64,000 bases of DNA from Symsagittifera roscoffensis (lineage: Eukaryota > Xenacoelomorpha > Acoela > Convolutidae): contig NC_087062.1 in the NCBI RefSeq assembly GCF_963678635.1, positions 49,324,552 to 49,388,551 of the forward strand, written 5' to 3'. Of this stretch, positions 32,972-43,003 are shown one piece after another. The stretch's first letter is position 1. Every line of letters begins with the position of its first letter. A model generated the notes under the pieces. The model was given only the letters and a program-made list of their open reading frames with translations. It ran no database searches and had not been told where the DNA came from. Position numbers and translations under genes: made by a program.

Positions 32972-33025
32972 ACTCACTATTCCATATAAGGTAAAAAAAA
33001 ACCTTATTTGGAATGTACAGTGAGT
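32972..33025. promoter_or_regulatory. 54-bp imperfect palindrome with two CArG boxes
   Basis: ACTCACT (32972-32978) and ATTCCATATAAGGT (32979-32992) are mirrored by ACCTTATTTGGAAT (33001-33014) and AGTGAGT (33019-33025), with one mismatch in the 14-base arm and a 4-base spacer on the right. Each arm contains a perfect CC(A/T)6GG box: CCATATAAGG (32982-32991) and CCTTATTTGG (33002-33011). It lies about 70 bases before the 187-codon ORF and so is a candidate promoter or operator-like site. A small palindromic insertion is the alternative. Confidence 0.5.
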
Positions 33026-33092
33026 CATCTACATTTCCTAATTTCTATAAAATTACAAATATAATTATTTTGAAATATCTACTACTGATCAA

Positions 33093-33656
33093 TTGGCTCT
33101 GAGTCTCAAATCAAAAATGTATTCTCGAAAAGATATCCTTCCCAACTATATAGAATTTGCTAAAAACCAAAAAAGAAATGAGAGATTTATTTGGTCCCAA
33201 AAACCCTACAACGGAAAAAATTACTTTGAAACTTGCTTCCAATTGCTAAAGAAAAATGATTCGGGACAAATCGAAAAATCCCAGCAAATCTGTTTTGGTG
33301 AAAAAGAAGGAGAAAAAATAACAGCAATACGCAATACTGTTATTCATGATGCTGAAAACCTTGGACTCGTTCCTCTATTGAAACCCTATTCCGACAAAGA
33401 CTTAACCATGGAGCAGGAACTTGCGAATTTTCATGCGGTGTATGACGTAGCAACAAACAAGAAGAGAAGAGTGTGTGTGACAATCAAGAAATACAATGTG
33501 AACAAGCTACTCTACATTCAGATTCGACTCTTCACTGCAAAGGAGAACGAAGTCTTGAAGCAAGTTGCCTATGTCAACTATATTTTGAGCGAACTGAAAC
33601 AACTCGCCCAAGTCTTGGGAGATTTTATGATTGTTGAGAACTGTAATGTTCAATAA
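33093..33656 (+). CDS. Intact 187-aa ORF of unknown function, probably a Polinton accessory gene
   Basis: An uninterrupted frame from ATG (MALSLKSK...) to TAA; a second in-frame ATG at 33,117 is an alternative start. The protein is basic in its N-terminal third (KDILPNYIEFAKNQKRNERF), mixed in the middle and ends in a region with Leu/Ile heptad character (YILSELKQLAQVLGDF). No signal peptide, membrane span or known motif is seen. An AATAAA lies at 33791-33796 after the stop. It sits between the array and the packaging ATPase relic on the same strand. Among many broken genes, an unbroken frame of this length with plain codon usage is notable. I do not recognise the family. Confidence 0.7.
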   Translation: MALSLKSKMYSRKDILPNYIEFAKNQKRNERFIWSQKPYNGKNYFETCFQLLKKNDSGQIEKSQQICFGEKEGEKITAIRNTVIHDAENLGLVPLLKPYSDKDLTMEQELANFHAVYDVATNKKRRVCVTIKKYNVNKLLYIQIRLFTAKENEVLKQVAYVNYILSELKQLAQVLGDFMIVENCNVQ

Positions 33657-35381
33657 TTTTGTTGAGTGATGTTATTATAGTCATGTAATTCAAGTATTCA
33701 TCTTCTTAAATCATTTTTAAAAATTTCTTTGCGCTGAGCAGTATGAGTTGGATCATTGGTTTTTCCAGAAATTTTCATTTAAAGCTTCAAAATAAATTGG
33801 GACTGTTTCATTTCAAGAAACTTCCCATAAATTTGTGTTAACAGTTTTGGAATCTTAAAATTAACCAAAATTGCAAGATTTGTATACAGAATCACAAATT
33901 TCTCAATTTGAGTGGACTTTGCATAATGGAAGACGTAAAATGTTTCTAAGTTATTGTTCAGATATTAAAAAAATAGATCTTATAAAACATCGTGAACGAA
34001 ACACGTGGAAAAACAATCAGAAACTTCATTAGGAAAAAGAGGAGTGTGGTAAACTGGTTGATTTCATCCCCTCGGTTTCGTCTTATGTAGGAAGATTCAA
34101 AAAGACTTGCATGATTATTCACGAATGCAGTGTAGAAAATGAAAGTTCAGAAATTGAATGAAACTCTCAGAAGTTTTGACTTGATTAATCATGACTTCTC
34201 ATCAGTACCAAAAAGAAAAAAATAAATTTCTTGTACCCATATTGTTTTGGACCCAAACATAAATTTGTAAACAATGGACCAAAAGTTTCCTTTTGGAGTC
34301 TAATTGGATACGGAAGTTCCTGTATGGAGATTTTTTCTGCAAACTCAAAAATCTTCAAACCTCATGCACTTTTATATCATGCAGCTGGATCTGTGAAAAT
34401 TACTACGCATAAGGGACTTGGTTATGTTATGTTTTACCAAGATTTCCTAGTGCTTGTTTTCTTGGTCACGTGACTGGATTGTTCTTGTTTATATGTTAAA
34501 ACTTTTGCTTCAACAGCATATGCATTGATTGATTATTAGTCCTTTAAACTAAAAACTTCAGCGAAAACAAATAACTTCATGAGTTATTTTGGATATTGAG
34601 TGTATTGAAAACAAAATAGTGAAAGAGTTAGGAGTTTGTAAAAATGGTTAAATTGTGGGATATTCTTTTCTTTCTCCTAAAAGATTCAAAGCTACATCTC
34701 AGTCTGCTTGATGAAAAAAGCACTTTTATGAAATCAGTTGGAGCAGTGGTCATGAAAAATATACTGAGCTGGAAAAACCATTGAAAAAATAAAAAACTCA
34801 GAAACGGAGTTTTTTGCAAAAAGTTATTAAAAATATAAAATTCTGTCGAAAATTTTGGAAACAAAGGTTATAAACTTGGATGACTATGTATGCGCTAAAA
34901 TTCAGAATTTGATCCTCACAAATGAAGAATATGATTAGAGGTGCAGCAACTACCCATTTCGTCATGCAAAATCTCTTCACTGTTCAGAAAGAAAAGCAAT
35001 TGCATACAGAACATCGACTCGATGATTTTTTGATAAATTGTAAAATACATCAATCATTTTGTACTATCTTGTGTTTTTGAAATTTAAATCTTAATCATCA
35101 TCAACTTTTTTTTTCAAAAATGAGATGGGTGATGAATGTGAAAAAGAACAAAATTTGTTTTTGATGAGGAGAATCATGAACAAAAATCATGAAGATTTTT
35201 AAACATACTTGTAATAGATCTCTTTTAGTTCTTATGTGCCAATTTTTGTCATAGTTTCATTACTAGCATGGGTAATTGTTCGAAAAATGTTATTCACTAC
35301 ATGTGAAGAAACAACAGTTTGGGTAGCAGTTTTATCAAGTACAGTCGGTTATATTTTACTTTCTCCGAAGCTCTGAATTAA
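33657..35381 (+). other. Region between the 187-aa ORF and the ATPase, decayed
   Basis: 1.7 kb with only short frames. The longest (34231-34473, 80 codons, no ATG at its start) has a protein-like composition (FGPKHKFVNNGPKVSFWSL) but matches nothing I recognise; it may be a remnant of a Polinton gene. The rest is AT-rich with no repeat shared elsewhere in the window. Confidence 0.3.
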
Positions 35382-36317
35382 ATAAATTTCTTCCAAAGAA
35401 CGAGTGGATCTGGAAAATTGCATCTTATTTCTGATTGGTTAAAAATTGGTACATTTCAACCAAAATTTGACACAATTTTTTTTTATTTTTATCAACTTTA
35501 TCAACCTCTTTATGGACAAATGAAAAGAAAAAACCCTAAATTTATCCAAGGATTTGACTTTGAACTGATTTAAAACCTTCCCAATAAAGGAACACAACAC
35601 TTGTTATTAATTGATGACTATTGTGAAGAAATTTCAAATTCTAAGTTTGTAAAATTTGCTACGGCTGAAAGACACAGGGAACTGAATACAAAACATATTA
35701 AGCAAAACTTGTTTCATCAAAGCAAAGTGGGAAGAGATGTTGAGTTACAGAATACACATATAGTCTTGTTCAAGTCACCGAGAGAAGTTTTACAAACCAA
35801 TACACTACGACAACAACTAGGTCTACAATCACAATTGAAAGAGTGGTATCAAGATGCAACATCTATAACTTATGGTCTTTTCCTCATCGATTTCACTCCA
35901 AAAACAGTTGATTCGCTAAAATATTGCGCAAACAGCGGTTCAACTCAACCAAAAATTTCATTTACCAGCAAGAACAGACACAAAAATTTGGAAGATGAGC
36001 ATAACATACGTCTCTATACTCCCAATATTTCAAACGTTTTCCCAAAAACCATAAAAACAATTCATCCTCCATTGTTCAAAAAGTTTCATTCAGTTCCTCA
36101 GCAAATTTCTAGTAAATTTGCTAGGAGGCGAGCTACAGGATCTTCGAAAAGTATAGGTAGTAAAATATCCGAGAGAAACATCAGACTTCACACGAAGAAG
36201 AACTTCACTGCACAAAAGAATAAATCTTTGGAGCTTGCCAAAAGGCTTACAATCAAAATCTCTTATCACTCCTGTTGTCATAAAACGATTGACATAGTAT
36301 GTATCAGCTTGTTCTAA
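35382..36317 (+). pseudogene. Polinton packaging ATPase (FtsK/HerA-like, A32 type), one internal stop
   Basis: A 312-codon frame interrupted only by TAA at 35571-35573. The Walker A-like motif SGSGKL lies at 35403-35420, with Leu where Thr/Ser is usual, and the Walker B motif LLLIDDY follows about 60 residues later, at about 35,598. The C-terminal half has the ATPase core (HRELNTKHIKQNLFHQSK, LFKSPREVLQ) and then a basic Ser/Arg-rich tail. In Polintons and adintoviruses this ATPase pumps DNA into capsids. The start is unclear because no ATG precedes Walker A within the open stretch. The single stop and altered Walker A suggest loss of function. The order ATPase-integrase-capsid on one strand supports the Polinton assignment. 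Confidence 0.8.
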
Positions 36318-36689
36318 TTCTTTACTCAGTTTATCAACCATAAAGAACGCTTCCAAAACAACGAAACCTGGAACAAAAGCAAGTAAAAACTTTGATTCTA
36401 ATTACAGTGCTGTAAATGCGAGGTTGAAAACGAGTAACAATAAAAATCTTATTGATTTAGTTTTGATTTCTCCTAGAATGAAACTAAATCAGTCAGAAAA
36501 AAACAACCTAGGATAATCGAGACCCAAAATAAACTATTTTAGACTTTGTGTGTGCACTAAAGTGAAAAAAAAAACCGACTTTCCAGATATTTGCTTTACC
36601 ATTTATTTTGGAAGCAACTCAAATTCCACCTAAACTTTTTATCAAAAAGAATGCCAAAGCAAAAAAAAACAGGAAGATGAATCTCTTTC
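36318..36689. other. Spacer between ATPase and integrase, no gene seen
   Basis: AT-rich, no supported frame. A minus-strand frame (36356-36090) overlaps the ATPase tail and is probably its shadow. Confidence 0.4.
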
Positions 36690-37657
36690 AAAATCTGAAA
36701 TGGTAATTTTGAACAGATTGTATTCCAGGGGTAGAGCTGCGTACGATTCTGTGGGAAACTTGAGTAAAGCAAGTGGTTTGTCAAAAAAAAAGTAGAACAA
36801 TTTTTACAAACCAAGACATCGTACACAAACTTTGGACCTCCAATCAGATGTTTCCGAAGACTTCGATGTTTCCGAAAATTTATCAATGAAATTTGGTGTA
36901 TGGACTTGGTTTTTGTGGACAAACTAGCAAAACAAAACAATGGAGTCAAATATTTATTGATTTCTCTTTGATATTTTACTACCTCTACTTTTAGAAGATC
37001 ATGTAGCTCGCCTCGTGAAAAAATCCAAGCTTTATCACGATTTGTCAGAGTTCAAACAATGAAAAAAAATACTCCAAAGACACTTTGCAAGCCAACAAAA
37101 AAAATAATTCTCACGAAAAAAACTCCTGAAAAACTTTGGGCTGATAAAGGAACAGAATATGGTAGAACTTTCAAAATGTTTTGCAAGGAGAAATACACCG
37201 AAACTTACTCAACAAGGAAGAGTGAAACAAAAAATTGCATTTGCAGAGCGATCCACTCAATCATTAAAACACATAATTTACCGCTACATAGAAGATCATG
37301 GTGATAAATTCATTCACAAGTTACCTCAATTTTTTCAACAAGGAATTGTCGCATCATTATATCTATTAGGAAATCTCCTAGAGATGTTACGAACACTGAT
37401 TTCCTCTCAATTCTGTGCAATAAACCTCTAACAAGGTATAAAAAACTAAAATTCAAACTTGGAGATTTTTGATAATTTCAAGGAAGGATACTCCTTTTCA
37501 AAAGGTAAACAAACCACAATTTACAGATGAAATTTTTTAAAATTTCGACAATATCTATAAAAAACCTCTTTCATACATTATCAAAGATCTCGACAAAGAA
37601 GAAACTCTGGGAAAAATTTATGAAAAAGAGCTGAGAAAATTAAAGAGCCCAGATTAA
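36690..37657 (+). pseudogene. Polinton integrase (retroviral-type DDE), broken, copy P1
   Basis: The N-terminal part (LNRLYSRGRAAYDSVGNL) shifts frame after a poly-A run near 36,785. The first catalytic Asp is in WCMDLVFVD (about 36,890), the second in ADKGTEYG (about 37,141) and the Glu in FAERSTQSLK in another frame. About 80 bases of unrelated sequence interrupt the core near 36,970-37,045. The C-terminal part, ending in RKLKSPD, is also frameshifted. These integrases insert the element into host DNA. Several frameshifts make it clearly dead. Confidence 0.85.
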
Positions 37658-37699
37658 CATAAACCATTTTTTAACCTAAACTTCTATCGATCAGTTATC

Positions 37700-37908
37700 A
37701 TGGATTCTTTTACTATCAAGTTAGTTTCTAACGCTCTTTAAATTGTTATCCGAATCATAGTCTTAGTTCTTTTACAAATTTTCCACCCGAGCAAATGCAT
37801 TTGAAAGGCGAATGGGAGGTTGCCATTTCAGAAATATCATACCCTTTTTTGTACCAAAACGTTACTGAGGGAAGGGTTACATTCGTAGATGGCAGAGAAA
37901 GTCCTGAG
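37700..37908 (+). pseudogene. Penton/minor-capsid-like Polinton gene, N-terminal fragment, copy P1
   Basis: It starts MDSFTIKLV, as in P2 and P3, then loses frame within 15 codons. It keeps the conserved segment GEWEVAISEISYPFLYQN. A deletion near 37,908 joins it directly to the capsid fragment, removing the rest of this gene and the whole PX-like gene. The penton/minor capsid role is inferred from gene order in Polintons and is not certain. Confidence 0.6.
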
Positions 37909-37947
37909 AAAATCATTTTTGGTACGGGGATTTGACAACTTTTTCTT

Positions 37948-38405
37948 AACAGATTTTCAATAAAGTCTCAGTTTTGGAAACAATTATGTCATTTCACACA
38001 AGAATTATTACCCAGTACTTCTCTGGATGAAAGCAGTATTGAGTTTGAATTTGGAACAAATCGTAATCTCTACTTAAATATGCGTGGTATCCATCTTAGT
38101 TTAAAGCTTCAATTATGCGAAGGAAGATTGTTTGATTTATTCAAAAAAAAGCAGAATATAAAGCAAAATCCGAGGATGATTCAGATGAGGAACCAGAACG
38201 TTACTTAACTTGTGTAATTAATCTATTACTTTCACTATTCTCCAATTGTGAAGTCTATTTTAACATTACACTGGTTTACAACGCTAATGGATTGTATCCT
38301 CATAAGGCACAAGTATTTAACGAATTCAACTCGTCAGCAGTGAGTAATAAAGGAATACTTGCTTGTCTTGGATACAGTTTTGAAGAATTACCTGATGCAT
38401 TTGAT
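37948..38405 (+). pseudogene. Major capsid protein, F54H12.2-like, N-terminal fragment, copy P1
   Basis: It matches the Polinton major capsid family whose relics are annotated as F54H12.2-like in animals. Recognisable stretches are SIEFEFGTNRNLYLNMR, NANGLYPHKAQVFNEF and ACLGYSFEELPDAF. It is frameshifted near the KKK run at about 38,150. It ends abruptly after PDAFD at 38,405, where repeat X sequence begins. The remaining roughly two thirds of the capsid gene are missing. Confidence 0.8.
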
Positions 38406-39463
38406 AAAGTATCAAAGGGGGGAGTTTCACCATCGTGCAAGAACCAAAGTTTCACCGTCCGGAGACCAACTTGTGGTCTGGGGGCCATGAGCGGGTAGCG
38501 TACCACTGGACGAACTTTCCCGCTACTAACCTTAATTGAAAGTTCCTTACAAGATACACTGCACGATGCCTGACGACGGACAACCATGCAGCGCCACTGC
38601 CAAATCTAACTCGAAAGACTGTTATCCTACCATATAAGAATTGGTATGGGCCTCCAATAAAGACACGAACAAGGTCCTATCGTGCCTCCAAAAGTCTAGC
38701 CTCTCATGCTCACTACGTGAATGCCTTTCACAATTGCAAGTCTCGCAAGACAAAGAAGCTTTTTTAACGGAAATTGTCACATCCTTGTCACCGGGTCTTA
38801 ACGATTTCAAAAATCGAGTTGAAAAATTAGTGCAGGAGATTTTTACCGAAATTAAACAAGTGAAAAACAAAATGGAGACAAAATCTCCCAAAGCTGCCGA
38901 GCAGGCACCGAATACACTCTAGTGCGAACAGTGAAAACCACGGATGCGCATCTATGCCAAACTCGAATAGACGGAAAACCAGAGGAATGTGACATTCGAC
39001 CAGAATGGTCAAAATGCAATTTCGCATTCGAATTTTCATTGGAACATCTAACCGAGAAGGTTGATGGTTTTTATGAACTGGTGACGTTAATTGGACAATC
39101 AGACAAATCGGGAAGGGTTAGTTTTGACTGACATGCTTACTTTTAAATTTCCGATTTGGACGTGAAAGACACGTAACCTATTATTTTTTCGCACACACTG
39201 AAACTGCGAAATCAGAAGGAGAGAATTCTCAGTGACAACAACAACGAAAAAAACGGCAGAGGATTGAGATTGTGGTTAGAAATTGTCAGAAACCACTCCG
39301 AGTTGTAACGATTGTGCCTCTACAATCATTACAGAGCAGTTCACAAGAACCAGAAAGGGTGTTGGGACGACATGTCCAGCCTTCCGAGAAGAAATAACGT
39401 CGTTTTTTCTCCGGATTTCAGAATCCGGAAGGGTCTCGGGAGAGAACTGTAACTCGTTATTCT
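38406..39463 (+). mobile_element. Unclassified repeat X, copy 1
   Basis: Less AT-rich than its surroundings and fused into the capsid gene. It holds an open stretch of 93 codons (38641-38922, no ATG at its start) with coiled-coil-like character (NRVEKLVQEIFTEIKQVKNK), and a further frame to 39,131. From about 38,930 it matches 53,390-53,870. It may be a retroelement fragment, but I find no RT, integrase or LTR boundary. Confidence 0.45.
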
Positions 39464-39660
39464 AACAACTTTTAGCTTCCCGGAATGTCTTGAGTTGAAT
39501 TTAGTTAATACCAAATTCGTTTTCAGATAATGAGAAATTAGGAGTTGGGGGAAAGTGTTGAACCATCTTCGATGTAGATGATGAATTTTATCTACTGAAC
39601 AAAAACAGTAGTAATATTATATAAAAGTAGTAGTCCTGTTTTTAGGAGTGACCTCGTGGT
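39464..39660. repeat. Left arm of X foldback
   Basis: About 197 bases forming an inverted repeat with 41169-41364, with scattered mismatches. The same sequence occurs once in direct order at about 53,870-54,068. Confidence 0.75.
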
Positions 39661-41168
39661 CTCGGGTCCTGTTCTGGATTGATTAATCCACTTAGTTAAA
39701 CACGTTAAATTCAATTTCTCTGTAACCCAAAAGGTTATCGGCAAACGAGTGAACGTTGTCCGAATAACAATTTTTACTGTCTCAAATCAAAAAAACTCAA
39801 AAAATTTTCTTTTTTTTGTATTGTTTCGTTTTTTGAAAAAACAAGAAAACTCGGTTTTTGGTACCCAATTAATTCCAACCACTTGTGAACTAAACGTAAC
39901 CGGTTCTACCTTTTGTACTAGTACAGTTACAATGTAACTCGCTAATTTAGCGCTTTTTCCGTTTTAAAAATCATTGACATCTCAAAAATCGCGATTTGTG
40001 GGGGGGGGGTCAAAATATCGCTATTTTGACCCTAAAAACCGGTCTGCTTACTGTGTTTTTCACAGAAAAACGGTATATGAGTATTAATATAGGGTTTATA
40101 AATAGCAATACTAGTAATATTATACCCCTCCGGGTTTGTTCAATGCCCGCATTAAGGTGCTTAAGTCGGAAATTCGCAGTTCGGTGACGGGTCACTACAG
40201 TGCAGTCACTGTCGAGCCCCCCACAGATTAATATCTTACTTTTTGTACCAAAAGGTATACAAAATTTGTTAACGATACCCAACAGTCGGTTTTTGTTGTC
40301 CTTGAGCCCCTTCTTGTCGCTTCTTGCACTGCTTGCCGGATCAGTCTTCTTTTCTAATCCCGAGACCCTTCCGGGTTGAGCACAAATTAGCATTAACATG
40401 CTTAAATACTCAAATGACCCTACAGTACAAGCATCACAAACGGGCCACAAAATTGATCGTAAATATCCTGACTGATATATATGCCTGTAATAACAATATA
40501 TCCAACAACAACAAACGGGAGGGTCGGGTCACATCTCGTCTGGGGGGATGATTTCTACTCATTTTATATTTTTTTTAGTGTTTTTGATTTTTTTGTTTAT
40601 TTAATTGTTTTTTGTTTTTTCTTGGGTACTAGGCTACTTTTTGTTTGGTTTCTTGTATATTTTTAAGTGTTTTTGGTCACGTGCCACTCAGGAAATGACG
40701 GGACTGCGTATCCCCCTACTCTTCCTGGTTCGTGAATTTTCGGTCTTAACTAGGTTAAAAAACTATTCACGGGAATCCGGAAGGCTTCCGCGTTCCAAAA
40801 CACCCTTCCGTCCGGTGGTTAGGGCGTTGTTTTGAGCATCCGCTTGGCTTGGCGCGGAGTGCTCGTTAACGGTTCTGCCGGTCATGGTGTTCAAAAGAAT
40901 AACACCCAGGTGCGCCATAAAAACATCTATGTAACATTCGCCCGGAAGTACATATCGACGGGAAAAAAAGCTAGATTCTAAAACGACTGTCTAGCGTCTA
41001 AACATAGCTCTACATGACTTTCACCGTCTCTGCAAAGCCAGTTTTTTTGCTGGTCTTTCTAACATCGGGTCGACAAAAAACGTTACTGTTTCCGGCTTCG
41101 ATCAGAACGCTCTGATTAACTCGATTATATGCAAAAAAGGAGCTCATGGCTGGTCTCAGAATCCCCAC
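39661..41168. other. Loop of the X foldback, no gene seen
   Basis: 1.5 kb with several short palindromes, including GGTCAAAATA/TATTTTGACC (40008-40031) and GTACTAGTAC near 39,917. The right 240 bases are the reverse complement of 54,069-54,330. A copy of CCCGAGACCCTTCCGG (near 40,360) is the inverted form of the TCCGGAAGGGTCT motif seen elsewhere in X. Confidence 0.45.
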
Positions 41169-41364
41169 ACCACGAGGTCACTCCTAAAAACAGGGCTACT
41201 ACTTATCTATTATCTTAATATTGTTTTTGATCAGTAGATAATAATCATCATTCAATCGAAGATGGATCAACCCTTTCCCCAAACTCCTAGCTTCTCATTA
41301 TCCGAAAACGAATTTGATATTGATTAAATTCTACTCAAGACATTCCGAGAAGCTGAAAGTTGTT
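41169..41364. repeat. Right arm of X foldback
   Basis: Reverse complement of 39464-39660. The outer and inner flanks differ between arms, so two X fragments were joined head to head. Confidence 0.75.
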
Positions 41365-41893
41365 AAAATAAAGATCAGAATTGCGAAAAAAGTTAGGCGG
41401 AACCTATAAGAGAGAACTTTTTTTGATTTTAGAAAAAGACGTTTTGGTTAATAACTTTGGAACACTGGACAGATCCAGTTGATCTTGGTACCATTATATC
41501 AGAAATTAGGTACCATTATATCAGAAACCTTCAATTATTCGAAAAACTAAGCGTGAAAATTTTTCAAGATTGTTTTTAGCTAACTCACTAATTCGGGAAG
41601 GTAAACCCTTATCAAAGGGTAGTAACGGTTGAATAAGGCAATTTTACGATGTTCTAGACGAAATGGGAAGGCTAAGGAAACCAAAAAACCATAGTCGAGT
41701 CGAAACTAGGCTAGTTATAAGACCCTTCACAATTGAGGTGAATTGTCAAATAAGGGGCTTAGCTTCAATCCGGAAGGGTCTAGGGACAGAAAATACACCC
41801 TTCCTAGTTTGTTCCTACAGCAAAATAGCATCGGAGAATGTATCCAGAAGAGTATAGGGTGAAAATTTTAAAAGTCCATAAAAAGCTATTTTT
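41365..41893. other. X-related DNA before the minisatellite, no gene
   Basis: It contains a short tandem duplication of GGTACCATTATATCAGAAA (about 41,488 and 41,510) and the motif AATCCGGAAGGGTCT (41767-41781), a likely seed of the adjoining minisatellite. Confidence 0.45.
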
Positions 41894-42218
41894 GCCAATC
41901 CGGAGGGATCCTGTTTTTGCCAACCCGGAGTGGTCCCAGTTTTGCCAATCCGAAGGGGTCCTGTTTTTGCCAACTCCGAGGGGTCCTGTTTTGCCAATCC
42001 GGAGGGTCCAAACTTTGCCAATCCGGAGGGGTCCTTCCTGTTTTTGCCAATCCGGAGGGGTCCTATTTTTGCCAATCCGGAGGGGTCCCAATTTTGCCAA
42101 TCCGGAGGGGTCCTGTTTTTGCCAATCCGGAGGGTCCTGTTTTCGCCAATCCGGAGGGGTCCAAATTTTGCCAATCCGGAGGGGTCCTGTTGTTGCTAAT
42201 CAGGAGGGGTACTGTTTT
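41894..42218. repeat. Minisatellite, 13 units of 24-29 bp
   Basis: The consensus unit is GCCAATCCGGAGGGGTCCTG followed by T-rich filler. Units vary by one to four bases and by T-run length. All long open frames here, on both strands, are periodic artefacts of the repeat. It contains a CCAAT core in nearly every unit. Confidence 0.95.
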
Positions 42219-42287
42219 GTCAAAACATAAGTGGAATAAGAAAGTAAATAAATATAGGTATTAGATTATTAGGAGACAGGCTAGGAA

Positions 42288-42323
42288 CCAGTGACTGCAC
42301 TGGTAACGTGCATTTTATAAAAG
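42288..42323 (+). promoter_or_regulatory. Hairpin and TATA box upstream of gag-like relic, copy 1
   Basis: CCAGTG/CACTGG hairpin (42288-42303) followed by a perfect TATAAAAG (42316-42323), 690 bases before the gag-like frame. This would fit a retroelement promoter, but no LTR edges or primer-binding site were found. Confidence 0.35.
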
Positions 42324-43003
42324 ACCAGATTAAAACAAAACAGGTCTAAACCCGGATATTCGCGACACTAAGTCTAAAATGAATAAGAGTTTGTCACTAG
42401 TTTGTGTGGATTGAAATCCAAATCGTTTTTTGGAAAAGTGATTCCCCTGAGGATTTTAGTAAGTCTAGCTCGGGCAACTGCCTTCAAGTTTTGTCTGCTT
42501 GGTGCAGCACCGAACAAGGAAAGCTCTTTCTATAGAAACAAGTTCGACTATTATATTGCGACTGACTAAAGTACAAAACACATACCTTTTGCATTGAAAA
42601 TATTCTTATTTTTATTCAATTTTGGTTTTAAATCAATAATATCTGTTCTTGATTGGGTAGAGAGTAAAATATCTTTTAAATATGTTGATATTATCAGACT
42701 GTGCTAGCTTCATATCTTACATTAATAATCGATTTTTGTGAATAAATTGTATAGACGCTGTACTGTGATAACATACAAGGATTCGAGGTCACTATTTTAG
42801 TGATTTTTTTTGGAATTTATTGTGTTGTGTTATTATTATCAGTAGTCAAACTACAAGGACAATAGCAATCGAATTGAGTGTATAGACAAAAAGAATTGAT
42901 AAATTGAAAATGATTCTAGACAAGTCAAGGATAACCAAACTAAGTGATAGTTCTTGAAAATTTATACCAGAGAAACAAAGAAAAGCAATGAACGACCCCC
43001 ATT

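Noticed and set aside
35601..36317. Stand-alone 238-aa gene starting at 35601
   Set aside because: The start is not ATG, and the same frame continues upstream through a stop to the Walker A motif, so this is the C-terminal part of the ATPase.
41894..42218. Possible CRISPR array
   Set aside because: Units are directly contiguous without unique spacers, the context is eukaryotic and no cas genes exist.
41804..42264. Several long open frames on both strands, up to 130 codons
   Set aside because: They are read-through of the 24-29 bp minisatellite; repeated FANPEG/CQSGG-type peptides are artefacts of the repeat.
42219..43003. Long terminal repeat
   Set aside because: A TATA box and hairpin are present, but no matching second LTR, TG...CA edges or primer-binding site were found, so no LTR is annotated.
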